Shown here: one piece after another, positions 57,134-64,000 of the stretch
Layout of the letters: the number at the start of each line of letters is the position of its first letter
Position numbering within the stretch: the stretch's first letter is position 1
Origin: Candidatus Muproteobacteria bacterium
Lineage (GTDB): Bacteria; Pseudomonadota; Gammaproteobacteria; Acidiferrobacterales; Sulfurifustaceae
Direction: 5' to 3'
Length of the DNA: 64,000 nucleotides
NCBI GenBank assembly: GCA_027449605.1
Contig: DAIDLH010000030.1
Location: 62,001 to 126,000, forward strand
The notes under the pieces: generated by a model
Told to the model about the DNA's origin: nothing
What the model saw: only the letters and a program-made list of their open reading frames with translations
Databases searched by the model: none
Position numbers and translations under genes: made by a program

Positions 57134-59116
57134 TCAGGCAGATGCCGCGGCGGATTCGTCGCCGGTCTTGTCGAAGTTGAGCACTTTCATGACTGCATCG
57201 ACGCGGTTTTCCAGGTTGCGTTCCTGTTCGCGGATGCCGTCGCGGATCTGTTCCAGCTCGTTGACGCGATTTTCCAGGGTATCGCTCGCCTGGTGGATGC
57301 GTTTGATGGATTCCAGGCGCCGCCGCAGCTGCACCTGGTGTTCGCGCACCTGGGACTCCATCGGCGACATGATGGTCTTGAGCCAGTTGTCCGCGTCACG
57401 GTTGGCCATCTTGTAGATGGCGCGGATCTTGGCCACCGAGGACTCGAAGAACTTTTTGGTCAGCGCGCGCTGCTCGGTGAAGACCAGCGACACGCCCTTC
57501 ATGTACTGGTCGTGCTTTTCCTGGAGCCGCTTTATCTCGCGCAGGTAACGCGTGACCGAAAAGCCGCTCGGTTTGATGTCCGAGAGACCGTGTTCTTCCT
57601 GAAATTTCTTGTACACGCCCTCCATCATCGCCTTGATTTCCTGGGCCTGCTTGGCCGCTTCTTCCATCGTGGCGTGCGAGTGCTTGAAGAAATTCTCCAT
57701 GCACGTCTTGAGCCCGGCCGTGGTCATGCTGGTTTCCATGTCCTTCTTGGTGTGGGCGGTCAGAGCGTCCAGGTTTTTCAGGTTCAGGTGCGTGTACAGC
57801 ACGTTGGTCTGCTGCGAGAAAATGCTGCGCGTGGCCTGGAAGCGTTGCAGGCTTTTCTCGAAGACCTCCTTGTCGGCCTTGACCTTCTTCATCATGTGTT
57901 CGATGACGTCCATGTTCTTGCCCGACAGGCCGCCGAGTTCGTCCATGTGCTCGTAGACGTTCTTGAGTCGCTGCTGGATGATCAGGCGCATCGCCTTGAT
58001 GACGTCTTCCATGTCGCCGCTGATGTTGTCGCGCACGATCTCGCGCTTGGCCGGGACGATTTCGCTGCCCAGCGCCTGTTCCAGCGCCAGGATGCGCGAG
58101 CGTTCCAGCACCTTGCCGTCCTTCTTCACCTTGCCGAGCAGCGCCTTCTGCGCCGACACCGGAAAAATATTATGCTCGGGAATGGCGAGATGTCTGGCCG
58201 TGTCGTGGATCTGGCGGTCGATCTCGCGGTTGACCTCATCCGCGTTGCGCAGCTCGTCCCACAGGCCGTCGATCTTGTTGAGCACCACCAGCCGGCCCTT
58301 GTTGGCGCCGTCCTTGCGCACGCCGATGTGGTCGTGCCACACGTCGATGTCCGATTTGGTCACGCCGGCGTCCGCGGCGAGGATGAACAGCACCGCGTGC
58401 GCCGAAGGCAGCATGTTGAGCGTCAGCTCCGGTTCGGCGCCGAGCGCGTTGAGGCCGGGCGTGTCGAGGATGACCAGGCCCTGCTCCAGCAGCGGATGCG
58501 GAATGTTGATGATCGCGTGGCGCCACATCGGAATTTCCACCAGTCCGTCCTCGGCGAGGCGCATGCCGTTCTGGGATTCCTCTTCGGCGACGTGGAAACC
58601 CATGGACTGGGCTTCCTCGCGCGCCACGTGCTTGACCTCGGTGATGTGTTGCAGCGTCTGGATCATCGCTTCCGGCGACTGGGTGTCCAGCGGCAGCGTC
58701 TGCCACTCCTCGGGAAAACCGCGGAATTCGGCGATGGTGGTTCCGCTCTTGCGCGTCTCGATGGGGAGCAGTCGCAGGCTCGGCCGGCTGCCCGGCTCGT
58801 ACTGGACTTCGGTCGGGCACATGGTGGTGCGACCGGCGCTCGACGGCAGGATGCGGCTCCCGAAGTTGGCGAAGAAAATGGCGTTGATCAGTTCCGATTT
58901 GCCGCGCGAGAATTCGGCGACAAAGGCGACGTAGAGCTTGTCATCGCGCAGCGTCGAGAGCACGTGATCGAGCCGCTGGTCGACCTGGGTGTCGCTCAGT
59001 TCCTGGCCGTGCAGCCAGGTCTTCAGCTCGGTGACGCCCGCAGCGAGCGCGGTGCGCCACTCGCTGTAGGCCTCGAAATGCTGCTCCAGGTTCTGATTTT
59101 TGACAGCGGCTTGCAT
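57134..59116 (-). CDS. Dynamin-like GTPase
   Basis: 660 residues. G1 motif VAEFSRGKSELINAIF (~66-80), G2-like Thr in SSAGRTTMCPTEV, G3 DTPGLNAL (~218) and G4 NKID (~280), followed by a long helical stalk with coiled coils (~360-650). This is the architecture of bacterial dynamin-like proteins, which remodel or repair membranes. It stands alone, not as the usual tandem pair, between the phosphodiesterase and mutM. Two membrane-insertion hydrophobic segments are not evident, so membrane contact would be through the paddle region or a partner. Confidence 0.9.
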   Translation of the reverse strand: MQAAVKNQNLEQHFEAYSEWRTALAAGVTELKTWLHGQELSDTQVDQRLDHVLSTLRDDKLYVAFVAEFSRGKSELINAIFFANFGSRILPSSAGRTTMCPTEVQYEPGSRPSLRLLPIETRKSGTTIAEFRGFPEEWQTLPLDTQSPEAMIQTLQHITEVKHVAREEAQSMGFHVAEEESQNGMRLAEDGLVEIPMWRHAIINIPHPLLEQGLVILDTPGLNALGAEPELTLNMLPSAHAVLFILAADAGVTKSDIDVWHDHIGVRKDGANKGRLVVLNKIDGLWDELRNADEVNREIDRQIHDTARHLAIPEHNIFPVSAQKALLGKVKKDGKVLERSRILALEQALGSEIVPAKREIVRDNISGDMEDVIKAMRLIIQQRLKNVYEHMDELGGLSGKNMDVIEHMMKKVKADKEVFEKSLQRFQATRSIFSQQTNVLYTHLNLKNLDALTAHTKKDMETSMTTAGLKTCMENFFKHSHATMEEAAKQAQEIKAMMEGVYKKFQEEHGLSDIKPSGFSVTRYLREIKRLQEKHDQYMKGVSLVFTEQRALTKKFFESSVAKIRAIYKMANRDADNWLKTIMSPMESQVREHQVQLRRRLESIKRIHQASDTLENRVNELEQIRDGIREQERNLENRVDAVMKVLNFDKTGDESAAASA

Positions 59117-59267
59117 CTTAAGAAATATAGTTTCCCTTCAGGAAAACTCCTCCCCGTGAGTCGGTTTTTTTTTGCACAAATTCGCAGCCCGTCCCGGGTT
59201 CCCGAAGCAAAACCCATGTACGATCAACGGCTTCGATAAGTTACATCCGCCGGCACCTTAAGTCCAG

Positions 59268-60083
59268 TTATAGCTGGCATTTCGGGCAGTAAAACGCGCT
59301 GCGCTGCCCCAGGCGTTTGAGCCGGACGGGGCTGCGGCAGCGCCGGCAGGGTTCGCCCTCACGGCCGTAGACCTTGAGCGACTGCTGAAAATACCCCGGC
59401 TCGCCATGGCCGTTGCGGAAGTCGCGCAGGGTGGTGCCGCCGGCGCGCAACGCACGTTGCAGCGTTGCGCGGATCGCCGTGGCCAGCTGCTCGCACTGAA
59501 CCCGGGAGATTTTTCCGGCCGGACGCGTAGGGCGGATGCCGGCCGCGAACAGGGCTTCGTTCGCGTAAATGTTGCCGATGCCGGCGACGAGACGGCTGTC
59601 GAGCAGCGTGTCGCGGATGTTGCGGCGGCGGCCGCGCAGTGTTTCATGCAGATAACCGCCGCTGAAATCCGGCGACAGCGGTTCCGGGCCGAGGTCCTTG
59701 AGCAGATGGTGGCGCAGCGGTTCGTCGCGGGTCCAGAGCAGCGAACCGAAGCGGCGCGGATCGCGCAGGCGCAGGCAGTCGCCGCTGTCGAGCACGATGT
59801 CCACGTGATCATATTTGTCCGGCGCCTGTGAACACGCCGCGACGCGCAGGCTGCCGGACATGCCGAGATGCAGGATCGCGGTGCCCGCGGCGGTGGCGAA
59901 CAGCAGGTATTTCCCGCGCCGCGTGACGGACGCGATGGTTTGTCCGGCCAGTTCCTTTTCGAGTTTCGCCGGCACGCGCCAGCGCAGGCGCGGATTGCGC
60001 ACGATGAGGTGCGTGACGGTTCGACCGACGACGTACGGTTCGATGCCGCGGCGCGTGGTTTCGACTTCGGGGAGTTCGGGCAT
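59268..60083 (-). CDS. mutM: Formamidopyrimidine-DNA glycosylase
   Basis: 271 residues, family length. N-terminal PELPEVE with catalytic Pro2 and Glu3, the conserved Lys in TRRGKYLL, GNIYANEALF and a C-terminal zinc finger with two C-x2-C pairs (CRRC and CPKC). It removes 8-oxoguanine and formamidopyrimidines and nicks the strand. Confidence 0.97.
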   Translation of the reverse strand: MPELPEVETTRRGIEPYVVGRTVTHLIVRNPRLRWRVPAKLEKELAGQTIASVTRRGKYLLFATAAGTAILHLGMSGSLRVAACSQAPDKYDHVDIVLDSGDCLRLRDPRRFGSLLWTRDEPLRHHLLKDLGPEPLSPDFSGGYLHETLRGRRRNIRDTLLDSRLVAGIGNIYANEALFAAGIRPTRPAGKISRVQCEQLATAIRATLQRALRAGGTTLRDFRNGHGEPGYFQQSLKVYGREGEPCRRCRSPVRLKRLGQRSAFYCPKCQL

Positions 60084-60141
60084 GAACGAGTCGCGGAATA
60101 TGTTTGCGCCGCGAGGCGGCTACGGGGATTTAACCGGGGAT

Positions 60142-61050
60142 TTACTGAGCGCTTAGATTGAGCAGACGCTTGCCGATCTCTTCCGTGAAATGGTACTCCA
60201 GGTTTTCATCCGGCCGATACAGAACGAAATCCGGTTTGTAGGCCAGGATGCCGAGGCGGATTTTTTCGCTCTTGTCGTCGCGCGTGCTGGCGATCTCGAC
60301 ATGATCGACCGCCTCCTTGCCGGAATACTTTTCCACGCCGAGCGCGCTGGCGTTCTGCCACTCTGATGCGAAATCGTTGATCTGGTCCGAGGTCAGTTTC
60401 TTGTCCGCCGGCTGGCGCCGCCAGACGCCGTCCTTCAGATTGACGCTGAAGCCGGGGAGCCGCAGCGAGTCGAGCTTGCGATTGTCCTCGAACAGGCGGC
60501 TGTCGATGAACCGCGTGTAGGGAGCGGCGGCGTCCGAGAGCAGATAACCGGGGATCAGCGCCACCTCGTTGTTGTGCAGAACGTAGATCTGGTTCTTGAG
60601 CGGGTGCAGCGCGCCGAAGGCGATTTCCTCGTTTTCGAGGCGCACGCGCGCCAGCGGTTTTTCGAGACCGTACTGGGCGAGTTCCGCGGGCACGGCCGGA
60701 AAACGCGTCTCGGCCGGCGCCGCCAGCACGCGCAGCAGGTTTTCGACGTTCAGTTTGTTGGCGCGCGCCGGCAGCGGCGCAGCGAGTCGCCATGTCGCGC
60801 CGGATTTTTCCAGCACGATTTCAGGCTGCTCCGGCCGTTCGATGCGCACGTGCGTCACCGCCGTGGCCGGCAGGCTGGTCAACGGCGGGCCCGGCATCTC
60901 TTGCTGCAGGCTCATCCGCTGCGTCACGATCCAGCCGAGCGCGACGATCAACGCCAGCATACCGGCGTTGAGCAGCCAGCGTTGACGGAGGCCGGAGGCG
61001 ACCCGGCCGGCGGCGGATTCGGGTCTTTCGTGTTTTTCAGCTTCGCGCAT
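60142..61050 (-). CDS. DUF4340 protein of a Gld-like ABC system
   Basis: 302 residues. One N-terminal membrane helix (WLLNAGMLALIVALGWIV), then a periplasmic DUF4340-like beta-rich region with THVRIERPEQPEIVLEKSGATWRLAAPLPARANKLNVENLL in blocks and YGLEKPLARVRLEN. DUF4340 proteins commonly sit after gldG-like genes; molecular role unknown. It lies 12 bases downstream of gldG. Confidence 0.85.
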   Translation of the reverse strand: MREAEKHERPESAAGRVASGLRQRWLLNAGMLALIVALGWIVTQRMSLQQEMPGPPLTSLPATAVTHVRIERPEQPEIVLEKSGATWRLAAPLPARANKLNVENLLRVLAAPAETRFPAVPAELAQYGLEKPLARVRLENEEIAFGALHPLKNQIYVLHNNEVALIPGYLLSDAAAPYTRFIDSRLFEDNRKLDSLRLPGFSVNLKDGVWRRQPADKKLTSDQINDFASEWQNASALGVEKYSGKEAVDHVEIASTRDDKSEKIRLGILAYKPDFVLYRPDENLEYHFTEEIGKRLLNLSAQ

Positions 61051-61062
61051 CCCTGTCTCCGT

Positions 61063-62409
61063 TCAACGCTTGCGCCGGCGCAGCCAGATGAATATGCCGC
61101 TGCTGACCATTAGCAGCGGCAGCACCACGAGGAATCCGGCGGCGACGGCGATCTGGACGCCGCGCGACAGGTTCAGCGCGCGGTCGCGCGCGGTTCTGAC
61201 CGGAATGTTGACGTAGGCATCGTCCTGCGACAGCCAGTTGACGAGGCTCATGCCGAGATCGAGATTGCCGGCGTTGGCGATGTAGCTGTTCGCCAGGAAG
61301 TCGCCGTTGCCGAAGACGATGACGCGCTGCTCGCGCTTGTCCAGCGGATGCGTCAGCGCCACCGCGAGATTGAGCGGCCCGCGGATGTCCTTGCCCTTGT
61401 CGAACCGGATCGGTCCGTTGAGCGGCCCGGTTTCCGACCAGCTCGAGGCGCGCGTGTCCATCAGCACCGATCCCTGCCAGCCGTCGGGTGCGTTCAGGCT
61501 GATGCCGCCGGCCTGCGGGAACACCGTGTTGTCGCCGAAATTGCGCACCACCGGGTGCGCGCCGTATTTGGCGATCACGATCGCCGCGGCGTTGCCGGTG
61601 ATCGCTTCCGACAGCGGGTCGACGATCACGCCCGGCTGGAATTCGACGCCGAGCGACTCCGCGAGCGGTTCCAGTCCCAACAACGGGCCCGGATCGTGCA
61701 GCCACAACAGGTTGCCGCCGCGATTGAGATAGTTCTGGATTTCCCTGACTTCACCCGGCAGCAGGCGCGTGCGCGGACCGGCGATCACCAGCACCGTGGT
61801 GTTGGCCGGAATTTGCGGATGATCGCCGAGCGAAAGCGTGCGGGTCTTGAAGCCGCGCTTGTGCAGCTGCGACGCCCAGGTCGAAAAATCGAAGTTCGCC
61901 TGGCGGTCAGGGCTGCGCTCGCCGTGACCGCTCAGGAACACCATCCAGCGTTCGCCGCGATGCCCGAGGCGCGTGAGTGCGTTGGTGAAATTCTCCTCGT
62001 TGAATTGCGCCGGCGGGAGATTTTCCCTGGCCTCGCCGTACTCCAGCACCAGTTCGCCGTCGGACTGGACGCCGGCGGCGCGCACCCGTTCCGGCGCGGT
62101 GTCCGGATTGACGAACTCGATGCGGATGTCCGGTTTGTATTTCTGGTAACGCGTCACCATGTCCTGGATCACGCGCCGGGTTTCGCCGCGCGGGCTGGCG
62201 AAGGCGGTGATCTTGAGCGGTTCCTTGAGACGTTCGACGACCGCGATGCTGGCCGGCGCGAGCGTGTGGCGACGCGCCTGGGTCCAGTCGAACTGGAGGT
62301 GATATTCGTGCGCCAGCCATTGCAGCAGCCCGACGGCGACCAGAAACAGCACCACGAAGCTCAGGTTCATGAGTCGGAGCTGCCATTTGGCCCGTGGGTT
62401 ATGACGCAT
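61063..62409 (-). CDS. GldG-like ABC transporter auxiliary protein
   Basis: 448 residues. Membrane helices at both ends (LSFVVLFLVAVGLLQWLA and VAAGFLVVLPLLMVSSGIFIWL followed by RRRKR) and a periplasmic region with LKEPLKITAFASPRGETRRVIQDMVTRY, VFLSGHGERSP and a GNLLWLHDPGPLLGLEPLAESLGV block typical of the GldG/ABC_transp_aux family. It works with the permease and ATPase encoded upstream. Confidence 0.88.
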   Translation of the reverse strand: MRHNPRAKWQLRLMNLSFVVLFLVAVGLLQWLAHEYHLQFDWTQARRHTLAPASIAVVERLKEPLKITAFASPRGETRRVIQDMVTRYQKYKPDIRIEFVNPDTAPERVRAAGVQSDGELVLEYGEARENLPPAQFNEENFTNALTRLGHRGERWMVFLSGHGERSPDRQANFDFSTWASQLHKRGFKTRTLSLGDHPQIPANTTVLVIAGPRTRLLPGEVREIQNYLNRGGNLLWLHDPGPLLGLEPLAESLGVEFQPGVIVDPLSEAITGNAAAIVIAKYGAHPVVRNFGDNTVFPQAGGISLNAPDGWQGSVLMDTRASSWSETGPLNGPIRFDKGKDIRGPLNLAVALTHPLDKREQRVIVFGNGDFLANSYIANAGNLDLGMSLVNWLSQDDAYVNIPVRTARDRALNLSRGVQIAVAAGFLVVLPLLMVSSGIFIWLRRRKR

Positions 62410-62415
62410 ATCTGT

Positions 62416-62530
62416 AGCCCTACTTCGCTTCGCTCGTTCGTCTTGACATAAGATGGGTATCCCTACTTCGTTCGTCCTGGCATATGACTGGTGTCCCTAA
62501 CTTCGCTTCGCTCGTTCGTCCTGCCCATTT
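62416..62530. repeat. Imperfect tandem repeat between permease and gldG
   Basis: Three copies of a 30-45 base unit of the type CCCTACTTCGCTTCGCTCG-TTCGTC-(C/T)TG begin near 62418, 62461 and 62495. It fills the 123-base gap inside what is otherwise one operon. Confidence 0.7.
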
Positions 62531-62532
62531 GG

Positions 62533-63282
62533 TCACCCTCCGAGACGGTCGGCATCCAGGCGGTGGATGCTGAGCACGAGGAAGGTGACGATGAGCAGCG
62601 CGTGGTAAACCGCGTCGGCGCTGTCGAAGATGCCGTCGAGAAACGGCTTGTAATGATTGAACAGCGAGAGGTACGCGAGCCAGTTGCCGCCGGCGAATCC
62701 CTGTCCCGACCAGTCGAGAATCCAGAACAGCAGCAGCGCGCCGAAGGTGCTGATCGCCGCGACGGTGGTGTATTGCGTCAGCGTGGACATGAACAGCCCG
62801 ACGGCGGCGAAGCCCGCGAGCAGCAGCGCCAGCCCCAGAAAACCCGCGGCCAGCAGGCCGAAATCCAGCCGCGCCCCGGCGAGCAGCGACAGCGGCATGA
62901 GCGCGATCAGCACCAGCAGCACCAGCAGGAACAGCACGATGCCGAGATATTTTCCGAGCACGATCTCGGTCATCGACACCGGCGAGCTGAACAGCAGCGA
63001 CAGCGTGCGGTTGCGCCGCTCCTCGGCGACGAGACGCATGGTCAGCAGCGGCGCCACCAGCAGCAGGATGATCGCGGCGTTGCCGAGCAGGTCGGGCAGG
63101 ATGATTTCGGTCACGCCGGGCGCGCTGTCCATCGCCATGAGCTGCGCCTGATACATCTGGATGATTTCAATGCGGCCGAGGAAAAGATAAGCGAGTATCA
63201 GTTGCACCACGGCGAGGATGGACCAGGCAAGCGGCGAAAGAAACAGCGACTTCAGTTCGCGCAGGCCGATGGTGAATATCAC
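62533..63282 (-). CDS. ABC-2 type permease (GldF-like)
   Basis: 249 residues with six hydrophobic segments. RLVAEERRNRTLSLLFSSPVSMTEIVLGKYLG is the conserved cytoplasmic ABC-2 element. It forms the membrane part of the transporter with the ATPase, whose stop overlaps its start by four bases. The substrate is unknown. Confidence 0.9.
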   Translation of the reverse strand: MIFTIGLRELKSLFLSPLAWSILAVVQLILAYLFLGRIEIIQMYQAQLMAMDSAPGVTEIILPDLLGNAAIILLLVAPLLTMRLVAEERRNRTLSLLFSSPVSMTEIVLGKYLGIVLFLLVLLVLIALMPLSLLAGARLDFGLLAAGFLGLALLLAGFAAVGLFMSTLTQYTTVAAISTFGALLLFWILDWSGQGFAGGNWLAYLSLFNHYKPFLDGIFDSADAVYHALLIVTFLVLSIHRLDADRLGG

Positions 63283-64000
63283 GGCCGCGCCTCCGGCCTG
63301 TCCGTGATGGCCGGCTCTTCCGTCGTGATGCTGTCGGTCGCGGCCGAGGTCAATTCCAGAAACACCTGTTCGAGCGAAAGCCGTCCGGGACGGATTTCAT
63401 ACAGCCCCCAGTTTTTTTCGACCGCCAGGCGCAGGATGTCGTCGGTCGGGTTGTGCCCGGTTTCATGAAAGACGCGCACACGCCCGTCTTTTCCCGTTTG
63501 CACCGTCGTTACTCCCGGAAGGTTTTGCAATGTCTCGATCGCGGGCGGGTGACGGAACGCGACGGTGATCGAAGCGGACTTCATATGATGTTCCAGGCCT
63601 TCGATGCTTTCGTTCAATACCAGCTCGCCCTGGTTGATGATCTGCACGTGATCGCAGGTGCTCTGCACCTCGGGCAGGATGTGCGTGGACAGGATCACGC
63701 CGTGTTCGCGGCCCAGCTCGCGGATGAGCGCGCGGATTTCGCGGATCTGGATCGGATCGAGACCGACCGTAGGCTCGTCCAGGATCACCACCGGCGGCAG
63801 ATGGATGATCGCCTGCGCGATGCCTACGCGCTGCTGAAAACCCTTCGACAGGTTGCCGATGAGACGCCGGCCGGTGTCCTGCAGGCCGCAGCGCTCCTTG
63901 GCGGTGTCGCGCGCGCGGCGGCGTTGCGCGCGTGGAATGCGGTTCAGCGCCGCGCAGTAATCGAGGTATTCGTTCACCGTGAGTTCGCGGTAGAGCGGCG
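63279..64000 (-). CDS. ABC transporter ATP-binding protein (GldA-like), 5' end cut by the window
   Basis: At least 240 residues are visible; the frame continues past the right edge (upstream codons read PLYRELT-VNEYL, typical family sequence), so Walker A lies outside. Visible are the signature LSKGFQQRVGIAQA, Walker B VVILDEPTVGLDP and the H-loop LSTHI, then a C-terminal regulatory extension common in drug/lipid-type and gliding-type ABC ATPases. First known gene of the four-gene system. Confidence 0.9.
   Translation of the reverse strand, partial: PLYRELTVNEYLDYCAALNRIPRAQRRRARDTAKERCGLQDTGRRLIGNLSKGFQQRVGIAQAIIHLPPVVILDEPTVGLDPIQIREIRALIRELGREHGVILSTHILPEVQSTCDHVQIINQGELVLNESIEGLEHHMKSASITVAFRHPPAIETLQNLPGVTTVQTGKDGRVRVFHETGHNPTDDILRLAVEKNWGLYEIRPGRLSLEQVFLELTSAATDSITTEEPAITDRPEARP

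Noticed and set aside
57125-59239. A 704-codon open frame on the plus strand opposite the dynamin-like gene
   Set aside because: Its protein is rich in His, Leu, Val and Arg with no domain, and the opposite strand has all the G motifs. Long antisense frames are expected in high-GC DNA.
62416-62530. Possible CRISPR-like array
   Set aside because: Three imperfect units with irregular, related spacers and no cas genes.

Overview
The window looks like a chromosomal segment of a high-GC gammaproteobacterium. The block ftsY-ftsE-ftsX-rpoH, with an M16 peptidase pair, rsmD and coaD running the other way, then a YfhL-type ferredoxin and (after an insertion of other genes) mutM, is a gammaproteobacterial arrangement. 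rlmKL, dadA, pbpG and ygiQ fit the same group. A sulfur-oxidising lineage near Acidiferrobacterales or Chromatiales is my guess, not something the sequence proves. No rRNA, tRNA or CRISPR array was seen.

Layout. (1) 1-1405: the end of a TcmP-like gene and a DUF5131 gene, visibly AT-richer than the rest and probably acquired. (2) 1619-3895: ygiQ, carrying an in-frame palindromic repeat. (3) 3896-4645: a gene-free stretch with a decayed MITE and several hairpins. (4) 4646-6961: a secreted beta-helix protein with a CBM6-like end. (5) 7240-11086: a complete stressosome module, rsbR-rsbS-rsbT-rsbX, overlapping a histidine kinase whose N-terminus looks like the RsbT-binding domain of RsbU, then a LuxR-type response regulator. 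(6) 11285-29564: an unbroken same-strand exopolysaccharide locus: initiating sugar transferase, a small secreted protein, EpsL, EpsD, EpsE, EpsF, EpsG, GDP-fucose synthesis (gmd, fcl), flippase, polymerase, glycosyltransferases, a PslG-like hydrolase, a GT26-acyltransferase fusion and a FemAB/GNAT-like protein; a polysaccharide deacetylase faces its end. No exosortase is present although the epsL-epsG set is of the kind usually found with one.

(7) 31137-41027: mixed metabolic and stress genes (methyltransferase, dinB, a tetR-SnoaL-tusA operon, two DUF1059 genes, dadA, nitroreductase, pbpG, small unknown genes, hsp20), with MITE-like repeats between them. (8) 41200-51683: housekeeping block (rlmKL, rpoH, ftsXEY, two M16 peptidases, rsmD, coaD, ferredoxin); rpoH has a near-perfect CIRCE operator. 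(9) 51748-52290: a hairpin-rich repeat element. (10) 52363-64000: ggt, a PAS/GAF/HD-GYP c-di-GMP phosphodiesterase, a dynamin-like GTPase, mutM, and a Gld-like ABC system cut by the right edge.

The most coherent biology is the left third. A stressosome (RsbR/S sequesters RsbT; RsbX resets it) probably releases RsbT to a histidine kinase instead of an RsbU phosphatase, and the kinase drives a response regulator encoded directly upstream of a large exopolysaccharide operon. Two related ~100-nt leader sequences, one ahead of the first exopolysaccharide gene and one ahead of the PslG-like hydrolase, could be shared control sites.
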